DNA from: Anaerolineales bacterium UBA2181
GTDB lineage: Bacteria; Chloroflexota; Anaerolineae; Promineifilales; UBA4811
Assembly: GCA_002328075.1 (NCBI GenBank)
Contig: DCVT01000001.1
Span: forward strand, 1 to 64,000
Reading direction: 5' to 3'
Length of the DNA: 64,000 nt
Shown here: positions 16,299 through 24,568 of the stretch, piece by piece
Position numbering within the stretch: position 1 is the first letter of the stretch
Layout: every line of letters starts with the position of its first letter
Position numbers and translations under genes: made by a program
Notes under the pieces: generated by a model
Databases searched by the model: none
What the model was told of the DNA's origin: nothing
Seen by the model: only the letters and a program-made list of their open reading frames with translations

Positions 16299-17987
16299 GT
16301 GTTTACCGACATCACGCCTACCGCGCCGGGAAGTGAAGATCCGGCCGATTCGATCAGCCCGTCCGGCGAACGTTTTGCGGTCCCCTCTCCGGACCAATAT
16401 GCTGCGGAAATGGCGCGCCTCCGTACGCTGGCGGCAACCTCCCGGGCCGAGGGCAGAGAAGTCGTCGTGGTGATGGGACTGGGATTCGTGGGGGCAGTGA
16501 TGGCCGCCATCATCGCCGACGCGCGAGACGCCCAGGGCCGGCCGACCAAATTCGTGATCGGCTGCCAGCGCCCCAGCGCCCGCAGCTACTGGAAGATCCC
16601 CATCATCAACCGCGGCGAGCCCCCGGTCAAGGCGGAGGACCCGGAGGTGGCAGAGATCGTCGCGCGCACCGTCCGGCAGAGCCAGACCCTCACCGCCACC
16701 TATCACAGCGACTGCCTCCAGCTGGCCGACGTGGTGGTGGTGGACGTCCAGTGCGACCTGGTCAAACCCGAGTTGGGCAACGTCCAGGCCGGCACGGTGG
16801 ACATGGACGCATTCGTGTCCACGGTGGAAACCATCGGCGACCAGATCCCGCCGGGCTGCCTGGTGCTCATCGAGACGACGGTTGCCCCCGGCACCACCGA
16901 GCTCATCGCCTGGCCCATCCTCAAGCGGGCCTTTGAACGTCGCGGGTTGGATGCAGTCCCCCTGCTGGCGCACAGCTTTGAGCGCGTGATGCCCGGCCGG
17001 CACTATGTCGCCAGCATTCGCGACTTTTGGCGGGTCTGCGCCGGCTGCGACCGGCCGGCGCGGGTTCGCGCCGAGCAGTTCTTGCGGCAGGTGCTCAACA
17101 CGGCCGAATTTGAGCTGACCGTGATGGACCGGCCCATCGAGTCCGAAACCACCAAGATCCTGGAGAACACGTACCGCGCCACGGTTCTTGCGCTGATGGA
17201 CGAGTGGTGCCTGTTTGCCGAGCGAACCGGGGTGGACCTGACCAAGGTCATCGAGGCGATCAGAAGACGGCCGACCCACAGCAACATCCTCTTCCCCGGT
17301 CCGGGAATCGGCGGCTACTGCCTGCCCAAGGACGGCGGACTCGGCTACTGGGCCTATGGGAATGTGTTGGGGTTCGACGACGGCGATCAGGTGTTCCAGT
17401 TGACTCCGGCCGCCATCAACATCAACGACCGGCGCGCCCTGCACGCGGCCGACCTGGTGGCCGAGGCGCTGGCCGCCATGGGAACGCCGGTGACCGACGC
17501 GGCCGTGCTCTTGTGCGGCGCCAGCTACCGGCCGGACGTGGCCGACACGCGCTACAGCGGAAGCGAGTTGGTGATCCGCAGCCTGGCCGACCGGGGCGCG
17601 CGGATGCGGGTTCACGACCCGTACGTCACCCAGTGGCCTGAGCTGGCAGATCAGGAGAACTACCCGGCACCCGGCCTGTCATGGAAGCGCTTTTTTTTGA
17701 ACCAGGAGCCGCTGGCTCAGCTTTTGGTGGAACAAGACCTGGGCGCCGCCCTGGCCGGGGTCGATGCCATGGTCCTGGCAGTGCCGCACCAGCCCTACCT
17801 GCACCTCCGGCCGGACCAGGTGGTCGGTTGGGCCGGCCAGCCACTCGCAGTGGTGGACTGCTATGGCATCCTGTCCGACCACGAGATCCGCCGCTACCTG
17901 GAGCTGGGCTGCGCCGTCCGCGGGCTCGGCCGGGGCCACATCCGCTTCATCGAGCAGGACGTCCGGCAAACCAGACAGGGCGGTTAA
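16299..17987 (+). CDS. UDP-glucose/GDP-mannose dehydrogenase-family protein
   Basis: A 562-residue enzyme of the nucleotide-sugar 6-dehydrogenase family, which oxidises a sugar CH2OH to a carboxylate in two NAD-dependent steps for polysaccharide precursors. The NAD site is VMGLGFVGAVMA, the central dimer helix begins ETTKILENTYRA, and the catalytic cysteine is in PGIGGYCLPKD; a C-terminal Rossmann-like domain with GASYRPDVADTRYS follows. It is about 120 residues longer than most members, with an N-terminal extension of about 60 residues and insertions after the cysteine loop. GTG 16299 is chosen because AAGGAG lies 5 nt upstream; the frame is open from 16272. Substrate is unknown. Confidence 0.85.
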   Translation: MFTDITPTAPGSEDPADSISPSGERFAVPSPDQYAAEMARLRTLAATSRAEGREVVVVMGLGFVGAVMAAIIADARDAQGRPTKFVIGCQRPSARSYWKIPIINRGEPPVKAEDPEVAEIVARTVRQSQTLTATYHSDCLQLADVVVVDVQCDLVKPELGNVQAGTVDMDAFVSTVETIGDQIPPGCLVLIETTVAPGTTELIAWPILKRAFERRGLDAVPLLAHSFERVMPGRHYVASIRDFWRVCAGCDRPARVRAEQFLRQVLNTAEFELTVMDRPIESETTKILENTYRATVLALMDEWCLFAERTGVDLTKVIEAIRRRPTHSNILFPGPGIGGYCLPKDGGLGYWAYGNVLGFDDGDQVFQLTPAAININDRRALHAADLVAEALAAMGTPVTDAAVLLCGASYRPDVADTRYSGSELVIRSLADRGARMRVHDPYVTQWPELADQENYPAPGLSWKRFFLNQEPLAQLLVEQDLGAALAGVDAMVLAVPHQPYLHLRPDQVVGWAGQPLAVVDCYGILSDHEIRRYLELGCAVRGLGRGHIRFIEQDVRQTRQGG

Positions 17988-18304
17988 CGGTTGGCCGCCA
18001 TCCCACGGTCGCCCGACCAGGATTGCCACCGGCCGAGGATCCGTCAGCCAGAAGGGGCGCGCGCCCAGCTGCCAATCGTTGGGGGGGTCGATGGCGGATG
18101 CACGCCCAGAAGCCTGGCAGCGTCACCCCCCCCGGCCTCGGCCGGGGGCGTCGACCATCGGCCGCGCCCGGCGCCGGGCAACCGTGTCCCGGCCAAACAG
18201 TGGCGCCTCCCTCTTATGGTCCTTTTACATTCGTCTGGTATGCTACTGTCCGGCCGGCAGGACAAGCCCGGCCAATCGACGCATCGGATAGCTTTGGAGG
18301 CAAG
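17988..18304 (+). other. 317-bp gene-free leader region before htpG
   Basis: The frame that becomes htpG is open upstream through this stretch, but the composition (Arg/Pro/Gly-rich in every frame) is not that of a protein. A possible extended -10 element, TGGTATGCT at 18236-18244, precedes the htpG Shine-Dalgarno GGAGG at 18296-18300 by about 50 nt; no good -35 or heat-shock CIRCE repeat is visible. Confidence 0.4.
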
Positions 18305-20212
18305 ATGACAGAGACGCAACCAGAGTCGCTCGAGTTCCGGGCAGAGATCCGGCAGCTGCTCCACATACTGGCCCATTCCTTGTACACCCACCGCGAGATC
18401 TTTATGCGGGAGCTGATCTCCAACGCATCGGACGCACTGCACCGGGTGCAATTCGAGATGCTCACCAACCGCGAGGTGACCAGCCCGGAGTCCGAGTTGG
18501 CCATTCACGTGGAGGTGGACCCGGATGCCCGCACCATCACCGTGCGCGACAGTGGCATCGGCATGACCCGGGAAGAGCTGGTTGAGAATCTGGGCACCAT
18601 CGCGCATTCGGGCGTGGCCGCCTTTCTGGAATCGGTGCAGGATGCCCAGGGCCCGGCGGCCGACCTGATCGGGCGGTTCGGGGTCGGCTTTTACTCGGCG
18701 TTTATGGTGGCGGACGAGGTCCGGGTACGGTCCCGTTCCTACCGGCCGGATGCGACGCCCTACGAATGGGTCTCCTCGGCCGGCAACAGCTTCACAATAG
18801 CTCCCGTCGAAGCCAACTTGCCCGGCGAGGGAGCGGCGCAGCGGGGAACCAGCGTGGTGGTCAAGCTCAAGGAGGACGCGGCCGAGTTTGCCACCCAGTG
18901 GAAGCTGGAGCAGATCATCCTCAAGCACTCCAACTATGTGCCGTTCGCCATCTACCTGGGCGGTCGCGAGGTGAACCTCAAGACCGCTCTCTGGCGCCAG
19001 ATGCCGGCCGAGGTGACCGAGGAGAAACAGCACGAGTTTTACCGGCAGCTGACGCTGGACACAGAAAAACCGCTGGCCTCTATGCAGCTCAACACCGATG
19101 CCCCGGTTCAGGTGTATGCGCTCCTCTACATCCCATCCCGCCGTGACACCGGTCCGTTCCGGGTCAAGACAGATTACGGAATCCGGCTCTATACCAAGAA
19201 GGTGCTCATCCAGGAACAGGCCAAAGACCTGCTGCCGCCCTATTTCCGGTTTGTCGAAGGGGTGGTGGACACCGAAGAGCTGCCGCTCAACGTCTCCCGC
19301 GAGACGGTTCAGTCCAGCCGGGCGATGGAACGGGTGCGCAAGGTGCTGGAGAACCGGGTGTTCAAGGAGCTGAGCCGATTGGCGAACGAAGCACCCGAGA
19401 GCTATGCCCGGTTCTGGGAGGAGTTTGGCGTCTATATCAAGGAGGGCGTGACCACCGATTTGGCCGGCCGGGACCGATTGATGCCCCTGCTGCGGTTTCA
19501 CTCCTCCCGCTCGGAAAACGGCGGACTGGTCTCGCTGGCAGAATACGTCGGCCGGATGAAGGAGGATCAACCCGCCATCTATTACCTGTTGGGCGAGGAC
19601 CTGACCTCAGTGGCCAGCAGCCCGCACCTAGACTCGCTCCGGGCCAACAACCTGGAGGTCCTCTACCTGGTGGACCCAGTCGATGGGCTGATGATGGCGT
19701 CGTTGCCCGACTATGGGGGCAAACCCTTCAAGGGAGCGGACGACCCCAACACCCAGCTTCCCTCGTTCGATGAGGCGACGTCCGAGTCACCCCTGCCGAT
19801 CAAGGACCTTGACCGGCTCAAGGAGCGCTGCGTCGACGTACTGGGGGACCGCATCGCGCAGGTTCGCGACACCCGGGCGTTGCGCAACAGCCCCTGCCGG
19901 TTGGTCTCGCCGGATGACGCCCCTTCGCGCGAGATGCAGCGGGTCTACCGGATGCTCAACCGGGATTACGAGGTTCCGCGCAAGATCCTGGAGTTGAATC
20001 CTCGGCACCCGCTGATCCAGAACCTGGCCTGGTTGGTGGTCAACCGGCCGCAGGAGCCCCTCATCAACCTGGCCATCGAGCAGCTCTACGAGAATGGGCT
20101 GCTGATCGAGGGGATCCATCCCAACGCGGCCGCCATGGCCCCGCGCATCCAGTCGCTATTAGAGATGGCGGCCGGAACCCTGCGGTCAGGCGAAGGGAAA
20201 GAGCCAGACTAG
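18305..20212 (+). CDS. htpG: Molecular chaperone HtpG (Hsp90 family)
   Basis: A 635-residue cytoplasmic ATP-driven chaperone dimer. The N-terminal ATPase begins FRAEIRQLLHIL and holds ELISNASDAL, DSGIGM, the GTIAHSG lid and the FGVGFYSAFMVAD motif. The middle domain has the catalytic-loop arginine region LPLNVSRETVQ, and the C-terminal domain gives dimerisation. Length matches the family. The ATG at 18305 follows GGAGG by 4 nt, so the open frame continuing upstream to 17681 is not part of the gene. It is a single gene, transcribed away from its neighbour on the right. Confidence 0.96.
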   Translation: MTETQPESLEFRAEIRQLLHILAHSLYTHREIFMRELISNASDALHRVQFEMLTNREVTSPESELAIHVEVDPDARTITVRDSGIGMTREELVENLGTIAHSGVAAFLESVQDAQGPAADLIGRFGVGFYSAFMVADEVRVRSRSYRPDATPYEWVSSAGNSFTIAPVEANLPGEGAAQRGTSVVVKLKEDAAEFATQWKLEQIILKHSNYVPFAIYLGGREVNLKTALWRQMPAEVTEEKQHEFYRQLTLDTEKPLASMQLNTDAPVQVYALLYIPSRRDTGPFRVKTDYGIRLYTKKVLIQEQAKDLLPPYFRFVEGVVDTEELPLNVSRETVQSSRAMERVRKVLENRVFKELSRLANEAPESYARFWEEFGVYIKEGVTTDLAGRDRLMPLLRFHSSRSENGGLVSLAEYVGRMKEDQPAIYYLLGEDLTSVASSPHLDSLRANNLEVLYLVDPVDGLMMASLPDYGGKPFKGADDPNTQLPSFDEATSESPLPIKDLDRLKERCVDVLGDRIAQVRDTRALRNSPCRLVSPDDAPSREMQRVYRMLNRDYEVPRKILELNPRHPLIQNLAWLVVNRPQEPLINLAIEQLYENGLLIEGIHPNAAAMAPRIQSLLEMAAGTLRSGEGKEPD

Positions 20213-20248
20213 ACCCGAATTGCATCCAGGCGGGCGCCTGGAGCCGGG

Positions 20249-20740
20249 TCACTCGGCCGGCTGCGTCAACAGGACGCGGTCGCTGAATGCCGCGTCGTCC
20301 AGCGCGCCAGAAGCCCAGGCAGTCAGGTCGTCGGCCGCCACCTGGGCGCGAAAGCCGGACACGCGCACCACCACCGCTTCATAGCCGCCGCAGGCGCTGC
20401 CGCCGACCAACGCCGCCTCAAAGGCGCCCCAGATCTGGCCCGCCGGCACCTCATCCGGGCCGACGTCCGGCAGCGGATCCAGCGCAACCACCAACTGGGC
20501 GTTCTGGGCGTCCAGCTCGACCGTGCCAGCCCATCCCCGAGCAGCGAGCTCGGCGCCCACCGCGTCCCGGCACAGGGGCGCGCGGGTCAGCAGCAGCGGG
20601 TGCGGGGGCACCGTGGCCTGCGGCAATACGCCGGCCGAATCCGGCGCCGGCGCCTGCAACAAAAGGTAGGCCACGCCGGCCATCACGGCCAGTATTCCCA
20701 AGCCCAGCAGAACCAGGATGATCGATTGTAGGCGAGTCAC
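20249..20740 (-). CDS. Membrane-anchored protein of unknown function (163 aa)
   Basis: Not recognised. A single N-terminal hydrophobic helix (SIILVLLGLGILAVMAGVAY) anchors a short, presumably extracytoplasmic domain of about 130 residues, with Cys in APLCRD and in GSACGGY that could form a disulfide. The start is the GTG at 20740, with GGAGGG upstream; the same frame is open to 21010 but that part is unsupported and lies in an intergenic zone and the neighbouring gene. It is convergent with htpG and divergent from the following hydrolase gene. Confidence 0.65.
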   Translation of the reverse strand: MTRLQSIILVLLGLGILAVMAGVAYLLLQAPAPDSAGVLPQATVPPHPLLLTRAPLCRDAVGAELAARGWAGTVELDAQNAQLVVALDPLPDVGPDEVPAGQIWGAFEAALVGGSACGGYEAVVVRVSGFRAQVAADDLTAWASGALDDAAFSDRVLLTQPAE

Positions 20741-20866
20741 AGCACCCTCCGTGAACAACCGGACTATACCAACTTGCCCGGAATCCGTCAATCCGGTACA
20801 CTGCGGGCCAGGTAGCCGGCCGGGCGTCGGCTGCATCCGGCGCCTGGCCGATGGGAGAAAAAGCCT

Positions 20867-21676
20867 GTGCCTAAAGTCGAGCTGAAGGATGCCACCATCG
20901 CCTATGAGGTTCACGGCAGCGGCCGGCCGCTGATGTTGCTGCACGCCGGCTGGGGAACGCCGGTCAACGGGTTCGAGCTGCAATTGGCCGGGCTGGCCGG
21001 CCGGTTCCAACTCTTGATCCCCGACCGGCGCGGTTACGGCCGGTCATCGCGCGTGAAGGAGCTCAGCCCTGACTATCACCGACAAGCCGCGGCCGACATG
21101 CTGACGGTGCTCGACCACGCCGGCGCCGAGACCGCCTTTCTGTGGGGCCATTCCGACGGGGCGGTGGTCGGCGCCTGGATGGCGCTCCGGGCGCCGGACC
21201 GAGTGCGGGCTCTGGCCTTTGAGGGGGGGCATCTGCTGGCCCGCAAGGACGCCAGCCGAGGCCGGGCACTCATGGAGCGGGTGCGGGAGCGGCCTGAGAC
21301 TCTCCCCGAGGAGATGCAGGCCGCGCTGGCGGCCGGCCACGGAGCCGACTATTGGCAGTACCTTCTCTGGATGTGGACCGAGGCCTGGCGGCTGCTCTAC
21401 CAGCGGCCGGGCGACCTATACGACGGCCGGTTGGTCGAGATCCGCTGCCCAACGCTGGTGATCCACGGTGGGCAAGACCCGCACACCGCCACCCGCGAGG
21501 CGGAGCAACTGGCGGCCCAGATTCCCGGTGCACGCACCCTCCTCATCCCGGAGGGGGGCCACAGCCTGCACGACGACCCCGCGCTGGTGGATCGGGTTAA
21601 CGCGGCCGTGCTGGCGCTGTTTGCGGTCGCCGAAACCGGAGACGACCAGGCCGCCGGATCCATTTCCTCCGGGTGA
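20867..21676 (+). CDS. Alpha/beta-hydrolase fold protein
   Basis: A 269-residue hydrolase of unknown substrate. The nucleophile elbow is GHSDG, the acid is probably in HGGQDPHT and the catalytic histidine in EGGHSLHDD. The oxyanion region is LLHAGWGTP. Such soluble members include esterases and haloperoxidase-like enzymes. The start is GTG 20867 after GGGAG. Six residues at the C-terminus (Gly-Ser rich) look like an unstructured tail. It stands alone between two small membrane-protein genes. Confidence 0.82.
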   Translation: MPKVELKDATIAYEVHGSGRPLMLLHAGWGTPVNGFELQLAGLAGRFQLLIPDRRGYGRSSRVKELSPDYHRQAAADMLTVLDHAGAETAFLWGHSDGAVVGAWMALRAPDRVRALAFEGGHLLARKDASRGRALMERVRERPETLPEEMQAALAAGHGADYWQYLLWMWTEAWRLLYQRPGDLYDGRLVEIRCPTLVIHGGQDPHTATREAEQLAAQIPGARTLLIPEGGHSLHDDPALVDRVNAAVLALFAVAETGDDQAAGSISSG

Positions 21677-21732
21677 GGGCGCCGGCCAGCCTGGAGACGG
21701 CCACGCGAGGACGCGCGGACCGACCAGGCCGC

Positions 21733-21918
21733 CTAGAAGATCAGCCACATCAGCAGCGCCAGCGGCGCCAGGACCAACAGGACCACCACGGCCGTAACTG
21801 CCAGCCCCATCAGGCCGCCCACCAGGCCAAACACCAACCCGATGACGCCGCCGACCAGCCCGACCGCTAGCCCGACGATGCCGGTGATCAGACCAAGAAT
21901 CGCTTCGATCAGTCCCAT
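21733..21918 (-). CDS. Very small glycine-rich membrane protein (61 aa)
   Basis: Almost entirely hydrophobic, with a repeating pattern of Gly every four residues (GLITGIVGLAVGLVGG) followed by a Leu/Val-rich helix (VVVLLVLAPLALLMWL). Two tightly packed helices are likely; Gly-xxx-Gly spacing favours helix-helix contact or oligomerisation. The Shine-Dalgarno GGAGGTG fixes ATG 21918. I do not recognise it. It resembles in style small stress or pore-like proteins, without evidence for either. Confidence 0.6.
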   Translation of the reverse strand: MGLIEAILGLITGIVGLAVGLVGGVIGLVFGLVGGLMGLAVTAVVVLLVLAPLALLMWLIF

Positions 21919-22266
21919 GTTTGCACCTCCGTCACGCGCCGGATGCAACCATCCGGTCACTCTGAACTACCCACTATACGTGCCGGTGGTGCGCCGGTGG
22001 TCAGGATCCGCTGCCGGCCGGCTGACAGATAGCTGACGGTGACCTCATCGCGGATGTCGGCCGCGGCCGAACGTTGGCCCGAGTTGCCGGCCGCTTCGAC
22101 GGCGATCGCTGCCGGTGCCTCGCCGGTTCACGCCTCGACGGTGCTGAGGAACGGTGCAAGGCCAGCGCCGGAGGCAGATCGTCTTCGGCCGCACAACATC
22201 GAGGCGGGACGGCCGAATACGATGTGGGGAACGCAACCGGGTGGTGGATCCAGCCTCTGCCTCACG
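21919..22266 (+). other. Gene-free stretch of 348 bp
   Basis: Several frames stay open, but all are Arg/Ala/Pro-rich artefacts of GC-rich DNA with no ribosome-binding site. It contains CCGGCCGG near 22015 and little else. A plus-strand promoter begins at its right end. Confidence 0.5.
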
Positions 22267-22294
22267 TTGACCGGATACGGGGGGCGACTATAAT
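22267..22294 (+). promoter_or_regulatory. Promoter of the cupin gene
   Basis: TTGACC at 22267-22272, 16 bp, TATAAT at 22289-22294. The leader to ATG 22368 is about 67 nt and includes AAGGAG at 22353-22358. Confidence 0.65.
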
Positions 22295-22367
22295 CAACGG
22301 AACGGGGCAGATGGGAAATCTATGTCTGCCGTCCAAACAGGATCTCAAACCCAAGGAGAACAAGACC

Positions 22368-22748
22368 ATGACAGGCTACGTAGGACCAATCGAAAGAACC
22401 ACGGAAAAGAACCATCACTTTCGCAACGTGTTGTTCACCGGCCAGTATCTGCAGCTGGTGGTGATGTGCTTGCAGCCGGAGGAAGAGATCGGCAACGAGG
22501 TGCACCCGGACGTTGACCAGTTCTTCCGCATCGAAAGGGGCAAAGCCAAATTCATCTTCAACGGTGAGGAGGAACACCTCGTCGGCGCCGGAGATGCCGT
22601 GGTTGTGCCCGCCGGCACCCACCACAACGTGATCAACGCCTCCGCAACCAAACACGTGAGACTGTACACCATCTACTCGCCGCCGCAACACGCAGCTGGG
22701 ACCGTGCACAAGACAAAAGCCGAAGCCGAAGCGGACGAGCACCACTAG
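22368..22748 (+). CDS. Single-domain cupin protein
   Basis: A 126-residue beta-barrel protein. The first cupin motif is HPDVDQFFRIERG and the second VVVPAGTHHNVINAS, giving metal ligands His, Glu/Gln-type and His residues. The HPDVDQ version lacks one of the usual paired histidines, so the metal site may be atypical. Many such small cupins are sugar isomerases or dioxygenase-like; the family alone cannot tell. ATG 22368 has AAGGAG 9 nt upstream. The Lys/Glu-rich His tail is probably disordered. Confidence 0.8.
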   Translation: MTGYVGPIERTTEKNHHFRNVLFTGQYLQLVVMCLQPEEEIGNEVHPDVDQFFRIERGKAKFIFNGEEEHLVGAGDAVVVPAGTHHNVINASATKHVRLYTIYSPPQHAAGTVHKTKAEAEADEHH

Positions 22749-22859
22749 ATCCCCGGCCGGCAAGGGCCACGCAGGTGACCACGACATCGCCTCAGGCCGC
22801 GAATTCACAACGGTATCGGGTCCTATTCCGGCCAGACGAGCTCGCCGGCCGCTGAACCG

Positions 22860-22894
22860 TTGTGATCATCGACCTCCGTGCTATAATGATCACA
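22860..22894 (+). promoter_or_regulatory. Leaderless promoter inside a perfect inverted repeat (operator)
   Basis: TTGTGA at 22860-22865, 16 bp, TATAAT at 22882-22887. Only 6 nt separate the -10 from the ATG at 22894, so transcription should start at or next to the start codon. A perfect 9-bp inverted repeat, TGTGATCAT (22861-22869) and ATGATCACA (22886-22894), embraces the -10 and covers both the -35 and the start codon, 25 bp centre to centre. This is the expected layout of an autoregulated operon. Confidence 0.75.
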
Positions 22895-23127
22895 TGGCGC
22901 TACAGGACGACTTGAGAGCCTACGTGGCCCGCTGGGCTGAGGTAGAGGCCGTGGTAGAACAAGAGCGACGAACGGCTTCTTTGGAGTTGCGCTGGCAGCA
23001 GCTCAATAGCGCCTACGGGATGGCAAAAGGTCTGGGACTGCTAAAAGAGGACGCCAGCGAAGCCGGCGTTTTCGAAACATGGGCGAGATTGAAGGAAAGA
23101 GCAGCCGGTCTGCTCCCGAACCCGTAA
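22894..23127 (+). CDS. Small partner protein of the AbiEii-like nucleotidyltransferase (antitoxin candidate)
   Basis: A 77-residue, acidic and basic, helix-predicted protein with no recognisable motif. There is no Shine-Dalgarno; the promoter geometry implies a leaderless message beginning at the ATG. Its last 49 bp overlap the nucleotidyltransferase gene in another frame, so the two are translated together. Toxin-antitoxin-like AbiEi/AbiEii pairs are encoded this way, but this protein is far smaller than AbiEi and has no obvious winged-helix DNA-binding domain. If it, and not the larger protein, binds the repeat at 22861-22894, it would be a new kind of partner. Confidence 0.6.
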   Translation: MALQDDLRAYVARWAEVEAVVEQERRTASLELRWQQLNSAYGMAKGLGLLKEDASEAGVFETWARLKERAAGLLPNP

Positions 23128-23675
23128 CCCCTCTGCTGGCCCCTATCCAGGCTCTGCAGAGCCTGCTCTCGCAGTTCGATGACCGCGGGGTGCTTATTGG
23201 CGGGGTGGCGGCCAGTCTCCTGGGCACACCTCGCTATACCGTTGATCTGGATGCTGTCGTCCTGCTGAACCTGGAGGACATCCCCGAGCTCCTTGCCCAG
23301 GCGGCCAAACGAGGAATCGAGCCGCGAAACCCTGACCCTTGTGGCTTTGCCCGCCAGAGCCGGGTACTGCTGCTGCGACACGTTGCCAGTGGAACGAACA
23401 TTGATATTTCGCTGGGCATCCTGCCGTTTGAGCTCGAGATGGTGGAGCGCAGCCGGGTGGTCGAAATTGGTTCCATCAAGCTGCGATTGCCCACGCCGGA
23501 AGACCTGATCATCATGAAAGTTGTGGCCAATCGGCCGAAAGACCTGCTGGACATCCAGTCCGTTGCCGCCCACCATCCCGATCTGGACAGGGAGCGCATT
23601 CGGGGCTGGATCAAGCAGTTCGGTGAGGCCCTGGATCGGCCGGATCTGTGGCAGACAATTTCCCAGCTGCTGTAG
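23079..23675 (+). CDS. AbiEii/AbiGii-like nucleotidyltransferase
   Basis: A 198-residue protein of the nucleotidyltransferase superfamily. Gly41-Gly42 and Asp56-x-Asp58 (in TVDLD) form the minimal metal/nucleotide site; the later IIMKVVANRPKDLLDI carries the Lys and Asp typical of AbiEii and DUF6036-type proteins. Known AbiEii toxins act by adding nucleotides to tRNA or other targets. The start is ATG 23079, without a clear Shine-Dalgarno but coupled by overlap to the upstream gene. An intrinsic terminator follows at 23735. A tRNA-Arg gene lies immediately downstream on the other strand, which is suggestive only. Confidence 0.75.
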   Translation: MGEIEGKSSRSAPEPVTPLLAPIQALQSLLSQFDDRGVLIGGVAASLLGTPRYTVDLDAVVLLNLEDIPELLAQAAKRGIEPRNPDPCGFARQSRVLLLRHVASGTNIDISLGILPFELEMVERSRVVEIGSIKLRLPTPEDLIIMKVVANRPKDLLDIQSVAAHHPDLDRERIRGWIKQFGEALDRPDLWQTISQLL

Positions 23676-23734
23676 GCCGGGCCCTCGGACGCAGGATCCG
23701 TGGGCGCACGGCGCCCCCGTGGGGGCACAAAACA

Positions 23735-23763
23735 AAACTGCCGGGTACTACCGGCAGTTTTTT
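23735..23763. terminator. Bidirectional intrinsic terminator
   Basis: AAACTGCCGG (23735-23744), a 6-nt loop, CCGGCAGTTT (23751-23760) and a run of T to 23763 ends the plus-strand AbiEii operon. The complement also ends in T runs, so it serves the tRNA gene on the minus strand. Confidence 0.85.
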
Positions 23764-23791
23764 GGTTTGCCAAATGGGTAATCAGAGGCAG

Positions 23792-23863
23792 TACCCCCAC
23801 CGTGACTCGAACACGGGCTTCTGCCTCCGGAGGGCAGCGCTCTATCCACTGAGCTATGGGGGC
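23792..23863 (-). tRNA. tRNA-Arg(CCG)
   Basis: A complete 72-nt cloverleaf read on the minus strand. Acceptor GCCCCCA pairs with TGGGGGT (last pair G-U), the D arm is GCTC/GAGC, the anticodon stem CTGCC/GGCAG encloses loop CTCCGGA with anticodon CCG, and the T arm is CCGTG/CACGG around TTCGAGT. The variable loop is 4 nt. Position 73 is A and CCA is not encoded. It decodes CGG, a codon much used in this GC-rich genome. Confidence 0.93.
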
Positions 23864-23924
23864 TCGATGAATCTTGGCTTATTCTGCCACACGGCCGGCC
23901 ACTTGTCAAATGACCGCCGGCCGG

Positions 23925-24542
23925 TCAGAGTCGCTTTTCCAGTTGGATCTCGTCCCGCACCGGTATCCCCGCCAGCCCCACCAGCGCGTCGCCGCCGCCG
24001 TCGGGTGGGATCACGCCCACCTGGACCCCGGTCAGTTGAAAGCCGATCCGCTGGTAGAAATAGAGGGCCAGCGGGTTATCGTTGGCGGTGGCGACGATGA
24101 GCCGGTTGATGCCCAGCCGGCGCGCCTCGTCCTCCAGCCGGGCGATCAGACCCGCAGCGATCCCCTGCCCTTGGTATCCGGCCAGCACGTTGAGCGCTAC
24201 CAGGTTGACCGCGTCCCACACTCGCTCCACGGCATAGCTCAACAGCCCGACCACCTGCTCCCCGTCGCAGGCCAGCAGCGCCGGCAAGTCGGCCGCCTGG
24301 TAGAGCTTGCCAAAGCAGTCCATCGCCGTGTCCTCCCAAAAGTGCTCCCACATTTGCCGGATCACCTCCCGGTCGGCCGATTCGCTGCGCCGGAAGCGCA
24401 GTTGTTCCGCCCGAGCGCCGACCGGCGCCCGGGGTCCCCGCACCTCCAGCCGGACATGGTCCAGGCAGAGCATGTCGCCGGTGGTGCGGTCCTGGTACAG
24501 CGCCGGCCGTTCGCAGTGGGCGCAGATCGGCAACTCGGTCAT
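23925..24542 (-). CDS. GNAT N-acetyltransferase with an N-terminal zinc-ribbon-like knuckle
   Basis: A 205-residue protein. Residues about 1-30 hold CAHC and CLDH, a small potential zinc site. Residues about 50-185 are a GNAT domain with the acetyl-CoA loop LAGYQGQGIAAGLI (QGxGxx-type) and a C-terminal NPLALYFYQRIGFQLTG that is characteristic. The substrate, protein or small molecule, is not predictable. ATG 24542 is downstream of the YqeC-MocA fusion gene (27-bp gap), so the gene may be the last of the molybdenum-hydroxylase operon. It ends 61 bp before the tRNA gene. Confidence 0.82.
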   Translation of the reverse strand: MTELPICAHCERPALYQDRTTGDMLCLDHVRLEVRGPRAPVGARAEQLRFRRSESADREVIRQMWEHFWEDTAMDCFGKLYQAADLPALLACDGEQVVGLLSYAVERVWDAVNLVALNVLAGYQGQGIAAGLIARLEDEARRLGINRLIVATANDNPLALYFYQRIGFQLTGVQVGVIPPDGGGDALVGLAGIPVRDEIQLEKRL

Positions 24543-24568
24543 GCCGTCACCCGGCCAAACCCGGCCGG

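Noticed and set aside
16221..17615. Minus-strand open frame of about 464 codons opposite the sugar dehydrogenase
   Set aside because: His/Gly/Val-rich shadow with no motif or Shine-Dalgarno.
17681..18304. N-terminal extension of htpG
   Set aside because: Arg/Pro-rich and overlapping the preceding gene; the ATG at 18305 has a perfect Shine-Dalgarno and the family N-terminus.
18044..19570. Minus-strand open frame of about 508 codons opposite htpG
   Set aside because: Lies antisense to a clear Hsp90 and has no protein family features.
23735..23763. Possible attachment site next to the tRNA
   Set aside because: The sequence is a hairpin plus T runs, a terminator; there is no integrase nearby and no repeat of the tRNA 3' end.
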